NCBI GenBank assembly: GCA_002099365.1
Contig: MSED01000015.1
Span: 1,178,001-1,242,000 of the forward strand
DNA length: 64,000 nucleotides
Source: Phialophora verrucosa
Taxonomy: Eukaryota; Ascomycota; Eurotiomycetes; Chaetothyriales; Herpotrichiellaceae
Direction of reading: 5' to 3'
Shown: piece by piece, positions 59,601 through 64,000 of the stretch
Numbering within the stretch: position 1 is the stretch's first letter
Layout: every line of letters starts with the position of its first letter
Program-made: the position numbers and the translations under genes
The notes under the pieces: generated by a model
The model's input: only the letters and a program-made list of their open reading frames with translations
What the model was told of the DNA's origin: nothing
Databases searched by the model: none

Positions 59601-62408
59601 GCCGTTGATGGGCTTCTGTACGCGGATCCCTGGAGTCCTGGCTTGCGATACCCCACAAGGCGGCCCTGAGGTGAGGATGAGGTTCAAGCGAAAATGATTA
59701 CGTTCAGCTGTAACCGCACGGCAATGTCAGTACATCAAGCCAACATCGAATTGGGTTACTCAAGGCTTTCCACCTGCCCAAGAATCATCGACTCAGTTGA
59801 CTACGAGCCAGATGACCCGGGGAGATCAACGACAGTGCACGCTACTCTTCAGTGTCTTGCCTTGACTTGCAATTTTTCCTCAAGAAGCAAGTTCTCAATG
59901 GACTGTGAGGGCCGAATCTATGGTGACTCCAGCAGTAGAAAAGTGGACAGTCCCCATGATCACCAAAGATCTTCACCAAGTGCGAGCTGCTGCCTGCCAC
60001 GTGATGTACTGCCAACCGGAAAGGCTTCGGCATGACCCAGTGTTGCAAGACGCCCTTGGCGTTGAATCTATGGTCAAGCTCTCAGAAGTGGGAGTGTATG
60101 TATCACTAATTAGGGAGGTGCTTCTGCCTGTTGCAAAATGTCGTCCGGCTATCGCGAGGCTCCTCCATCCTCCGGTCGATCTGTCGCCACGCGGCTACGG
60201 ACGTGCATTGGTACTGTTGAGCTGCATGCCATCTGGGGTGTCAGTGCGACTGCGCTTGAACCGTTCAGTGGCTTAGGAAGGAGGATTACACGCGGCAAGC
60301 CGAACTTTTCATCAGGAGGAAAGATGAAAGATCAGCTCGCTGCATGGTTCAAGGAGTGACATGGTTTGAACCCTACTCAATACATGGCGCTTGCAGACGA
60401 ACCCATTACTACAGCACAGCAGGCGTTCCAGGAAATGCCTGAGGGCGACCGACGACACAATGGAAGATCCCATCGATACCCCTCCCGCTGACCGCCAACT
60501 GGAAAGCTCTGAACTTGCCCGAAGGTGCTTGAGGGCGGCTTACCGGGAGACAATTCTCCGAGAGATGGGACTTGCGAAGTCTTGCTGCGCGTCAGAAGGC
60601 TCAAGAAGGTCAGAGGTCATGGTGATCTCTAGTGTCGGCTTGTGTTGGTTGGTAAGTCCGCGCGGGAAGTAATGAGCTGACAACGTCGCACTCCTTCGCC
60701 CCGGGCAAAGCCAAGAAGTCGAACAACAAAGCATATCAATGACAACGAGGCCATCAACTACGATACAAGCCGGTATCCATTTCCGATTCTTTATATCTCA
60801 GCGACCGTGGACGAATGATTGAAGTAACATTGCGGTAGGAGACTCGCGCTTTCGGTACCATCTCGACGCCCTCACGGGTAAGGAAATCAGGGGGTCAACA
60901 TACAGCTTTGTTTCGTCTCGATGCAACGATTCCAGCTTCTGTCGACCCAAGGAACGCAGCACATCGTGCCAATCCCTTGGAGCGTCTCGCTGTATGGCGG
61001 TCCTTTGCGCGCTCGTGGCTGAGAGACTCGCGGCTGGCTGAACCAGCTGCTATCCTCCCGCTGAGGCTGTGCGCGTTGGTTCGCAATCAGAGGGGCAAGA
61101 AAGCTGTCCCTCTTTGGACACAAGAGTATGGCATGGCACGAGGAGAGACCCGATCCTGCCGGCTCCTTAACCGCAACCATTTGACTGAGCTCGGAAGAAC
61201 ACTGAGGCCAGGACCCAGGGAAAGGAAAGGCTAGCTGATCCAGTCCACCATGAGACGAACCAAGATCGCACAGAAGCTTCAGGCTCATCTATAGCCATGC
61301 AGTATCGTATTGTTCTCTCAGAAACACCTTCCTCAAGAGGCAGGCCGAGCCTTGCGCCGTGTCCCCTTATCCGGCGCCATCTTGACCTGTTCCGCCCTTG
61401 CTGATGTACATGTCGATTTCCCTGTCGGCTGAACACGACCTCTGCCAGGACGCAAAGTTTGTCCCACCCGATGAGTTCTGTGTACCAGGACCCAGCGCAC
61501 CGAAGATCCATCGCATTCGACATACTTTTTCGCGTTCCGAGATGGTAAATAGATCCTTCCCCCTGAAACATGCATACATCTGTCGGACACGACCCGTCAA
61601 CTCGTCAAACTCATCACACATTTTCCCACGTCTTTCCAGTGTTGCTTTGCTCGTGACCGTCCAGCGTCGCGTCACAATTCTACGCCGTCGAGCTGTTCGT
61701 TCTTCTCACCCCGTTCATTATCACAGCCGTTTCGTTTCCTGACAAGTCCCAGGTTTTCCCAGTCAGGGGGCCCTATACCCACTGTATCGCTTGTCTCTAC
61801 TCATCTGCGCAATCAGTCTCGGCTCTCCGTGGAGCGGTGATCCTCAGGCCAAGGGGTAGGGCATATGGATTCACCATGCGGTCGGTCCCTTTGTTGACTT
61901 TCGTGTCGCGAATATTCTTCAAACCCGCTCTGGATCGCGGTACTTAGGGGCAACTGTTTGAGAAACTCCAGGACAACTCGATCGATTAGGCATCTGCGTG
62001 CTTGATCCTAGCTATGGAGGTAGGGATATGGGTTTCTTGATCAACGGCTCTGTTCGTCTGTCTTCCTTCCGCGGAATTCTCTATCTCAGACATTGTCCTG
62101 TGCCGTCCCATTTTGTCTATGCGCTCTAATCGTGGAATAGGGTCTCTCGAGTCTCTTTGTCCAGGTGATCTCTCCCACATGTACCGCTCTGTACCGATCT
62201 AATCCTACAGCCAATAATTCCGCCGTCCTTGAGCATCCTGCACAGCTTGTCCGCGGACCCGACCCGAGCCTGAACGCTGAACGCCTCTTGAAACTTGTTC
62301 CCGACGCAGAATGTCCCCGTCGTACCGCACCGCACCGCACCGCACCGCATCGAGTGATGGTCCATCATCTGTTTAGTGTGAGATCTGCGTCACTCGATCA
62401 TTCATCCT
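56612..62408. other. Gene-poor 5.8 kb region
   Basis: No frame here has a convincing domain, and neighbouring frames on both strands are of similar length. The least unlikely minus-strand frames are at 58530-58919 with 58923-59279, and 60887-61288 with 61167-61571. They have no recognisable motifs and mostly lack a good ATG. Base composition resembles the rest of the window, so strong RIP decay is not indicated. It may hold noncoding RNAs, long leaders, or orphan multi-exon genes that I cannot resolve. Confidence 0.5.
62324..62348. repeat. (ACCGC)5 pentanucleotide repeat
   Basis: Five exact ACCGC units, about 60 bases past the stop codon of the minus-strand GNA1 gene, probably in its 3' UTR. 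Confidence 0.9.
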
Positions 62409-63424
62409 TCACGACCTCTCGTAACTGCTCTTCGGCCCCGGCTCGTAATAATGCGCCATCTCCAGCCCCGCCCTCTTAAACCCACATTTCACGTAGAACC
62501 CCTCGTTGGCCTCGCTACAGTCCAAAATACTCTTATAGCAGCCCACCTTCTCCGCGACGGCATCCAACGCCTGAATGATGCGCAACCCCAGCTTCTTGCC
62601 CTGTTGATTCTTCGCCACGGCAATGTCTTCAATGTGGCCCACCAGGCCCATGTTGTGGATGAATTTGCGCTCGACGATCACGGCACCCGTGCCGACCACG
62701 GTGGCGGTCTCGTCGCAGATCACGAGGATATAGTACGTATCGTTGCGGGAGGAGATGAAGTCGTAGCGGGCATTAAACTCGGAGAGCGTGGGTTCGCCGA
62801 CGGTGGTGAGGACACGGAGCGTGGGGAGGAAGCCTGCGAAAAAGAACCAAAAAAACAAGTCAGTACTCGTGTGTCCAAGTAAGTTGAATGAGAGGCTGAG
62901 CGCGGATCGAAGACGAGTCAACAACGTAGGGCATAGCCGCGAAGGAAGATAACCGTACCGCCATAATAATCACTCCGTCGCAGTGGTCTGATGGTATAGC
63001 CCTCAGGCAACCGTGCCGCAACTTCCTCTGAGATCAACGAAGCCGAGAACAGCGGGGGGTCGTTCTGATCGTCAAAGACAGCCTTGCCATTGTGTTTGGC
63101 TTCGTTCGCCACGGGCGGAGGTGCCGATGTAGTTGTGGTTGTGGAGATTGGGAGCGTGGTAGCTATCGAGGCAGTAGGGGCGGGTGCGGGTGCGTGTGTA
63201 GTCCCGTTCGTGAGCGTGGCTGTCTCGCTGCCCTTTTCACCATTCACTGCCGTCGTAGGCGCAGGTGTAGGTTCGGTGTTTGTAGCTGTGCTGGTCGTAG
63301 TGGCCGGAGTCTCCGTCAACGAGATTTGCGTCGCTGCTTCTTTCGACTCCGACTTTGTATATTCGGCAACATGGTTCGAGGTCGACAGAAGACTGGCTTC
63401 CGTCGGGGTCTGGATGTCGGTCAT
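62409..63424 (-). CDS. GNA1: Glucosamine-6-phosphate N-acetyltransferase
   Basis: Two exons, 62959-63424 and 62409-62833, joined by a 125-nt intron (GTACGG...TTTTTCGCAG) at YYGG-FLPTLRVL, give 296 residues. The GNAT domain covers about 130-296: FSASLISEEVAARLPEGYTIRPLRRSDY, LTTVGEPTLSEF, VVGTGAVIVERKFIHNMGLVGHIEDIAV, the acetyl-CoA loop KNQQGKKLGLRIIQAL and CSEANEGFYVKCGFKR. The enzyme makes N-acetylglucosamine-6-phosphate for UDP-GlcNAc, needed for chitin and glycosylation. Yeast Gna1 has 159 residues; here about 110 Thr/Ala/Pro-rich residues precede the domain (STATNTEPTPAPTTA, APAPAPTASIAT), which is unusual. The ATG at 63424 starts MTDIQTPTEASLL; no later ATG precedes the domain. Confidence 0.94.
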
Positions 63425-64000
63425 TATTGCTGGAGGGTCTGGTTCTCAAAAAAATAAAAATAAAAGCGATGCTCAGAGAAGTGGTGCTCAGACGTGGCGC
63501 GCGCTTGGGCTTCCGTTCGCCAGGGATATAAAGATCAAGAAAGCCAGTCAATGTCAAAAGAACGATGAGGGTCGGTCCACTTCAGCTGGTCAGCCCAGGG
63601 GGGAGCCGCGTCACAGTGGTGAGTGAGCGTTGAGGAGTTGGGGAAACGTCAACAACGCTACTGGCACCGTGTTGTGTGTGTATGCGTGTGTATGTTCGTT
63701 CAAGAAGAGCTGAGAGCGATAGCGACAATGCCAGCTGGCAGATATTACGACGTGAATACTCTAGAAAGAAGGACAGAAAAAACGGCTTTGTATCGATAAA
63801 AACCGCCCCCCCTGCGGTGAGATGTTCTCAGATCAGCTCTGGAATTTCTGAGAATCGGAAACCCTGTTCAGCCTGTTTTCCTGAAACATGCATTGCTGTC
63901 TCAGCCTCGGCCGCTGCCGCTCGTGCAATGCTTCGCATTGGGTGGCAGTCAGGGGCAAAGCTGGGCTATTAATATGGCATCCGAATCCGTCTTTCTTTGA
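63425..64000. other. Right-edge flank, GNA1 upstream region
   Basis: The upstream side of GNA1 up to the window end. An A-rich patch lies near 63447-63468 (minus-strand T-run) and may be part of the promoter. A frame at 63676-63972 is unsupported. No gene seen. Confidence 0.5.

Noticed and set aside
59905..60276. 123-codon plus-strand frame in the gene-poor region
   Set aside because: Some helical-looking stretches but no family match and no conserved motif.
60887..61571. Two overlapping minus-strand frames
   Set aside because: Length is near what chance allows and composition is not protein-like.

Overview
This window is nuclear DNA of a filamentous ascomycete (Pezizomycotina). The evidence is short spliceosomal introns (about 43-125 nt, GTRNGT-type donors, many verifiable because both flanking frames join into conserved protein), a dispersed 5S rRNA gene, a Cdc11-class septin, an STE3-type pheromone receptor, Zn2Cys6 regulators and a secreted tannase/feruloyl esterase. 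I cannot fix the class; Eurotiomycetes or Dothideomycetes would fit. No operons, CRISPR arrays, viral genes or intact transposons were seen. Several long open frames begin at GTG or TTG; for those I moved the start to the first in-frame ATG that fits the family.

Region 0-20 kb is mostly housekeeping: a CCDC97-type protein, a doubtful small ORF, an ACSF2-like acyl-CoA synthetase, the splicing factor Ist3, dynein light intermediate chain, a tyrosine/serine phosphatase, a HAL-type salt-tolerance kinase, a six-exon septin, the decapping activator Dcp1 and a lipid-droplet hydrolase. Region 20-33 kb holds a 1867-residue SAM-SNF2 ATPase, glutathione synthetase (divergent from the SNF2 gene), a membrane/coiled-coil protein, an STE3 receptor and the mitochondrial single-strand DNA-binding protein.

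Region 33-45 kb is more accessory. It has three unrecognised single-pass membrane proteins with basic or proline-rich tails, a short Zn2Cys6 factor with a possible 32-nt intron, a PhyH-type dioxygenase, a four-helix MARVEL-like protein, a 5S rRNA gene, a DUF3431 protein and several short tandem duplications. Region 45-51 kb pairs a secreted tannase with an adjacent Zn2Cys6/Fungal_trans_2-like factor, then an Hsp12-type protein extended by LEA-like repeats. Region 51-64 kb has Sfh5, a Pcl5-like cyclin, a 5.8-kb stretch with no convincing gene, and GNA1 with a long low-complexity N-terminus.

Functional links are loose, as expected in a fungal chromosome: two splicing-related proteins (CCDC97-like, Ist3), cell polarity and transport (septin, dynein chain), stress and redox (Hsp12-LEA, GSH2, HAL kinase), lipid handling (ACSF2-like, LDAH, Sfh5) and a likely substrate-responsive tannase/regulator pair. 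The most interesting items to check are the ultra-short intron, the Hsp12-LEA fusion, the small membrane protein group and the gene-poor 56.6-62.4 kb stretch.
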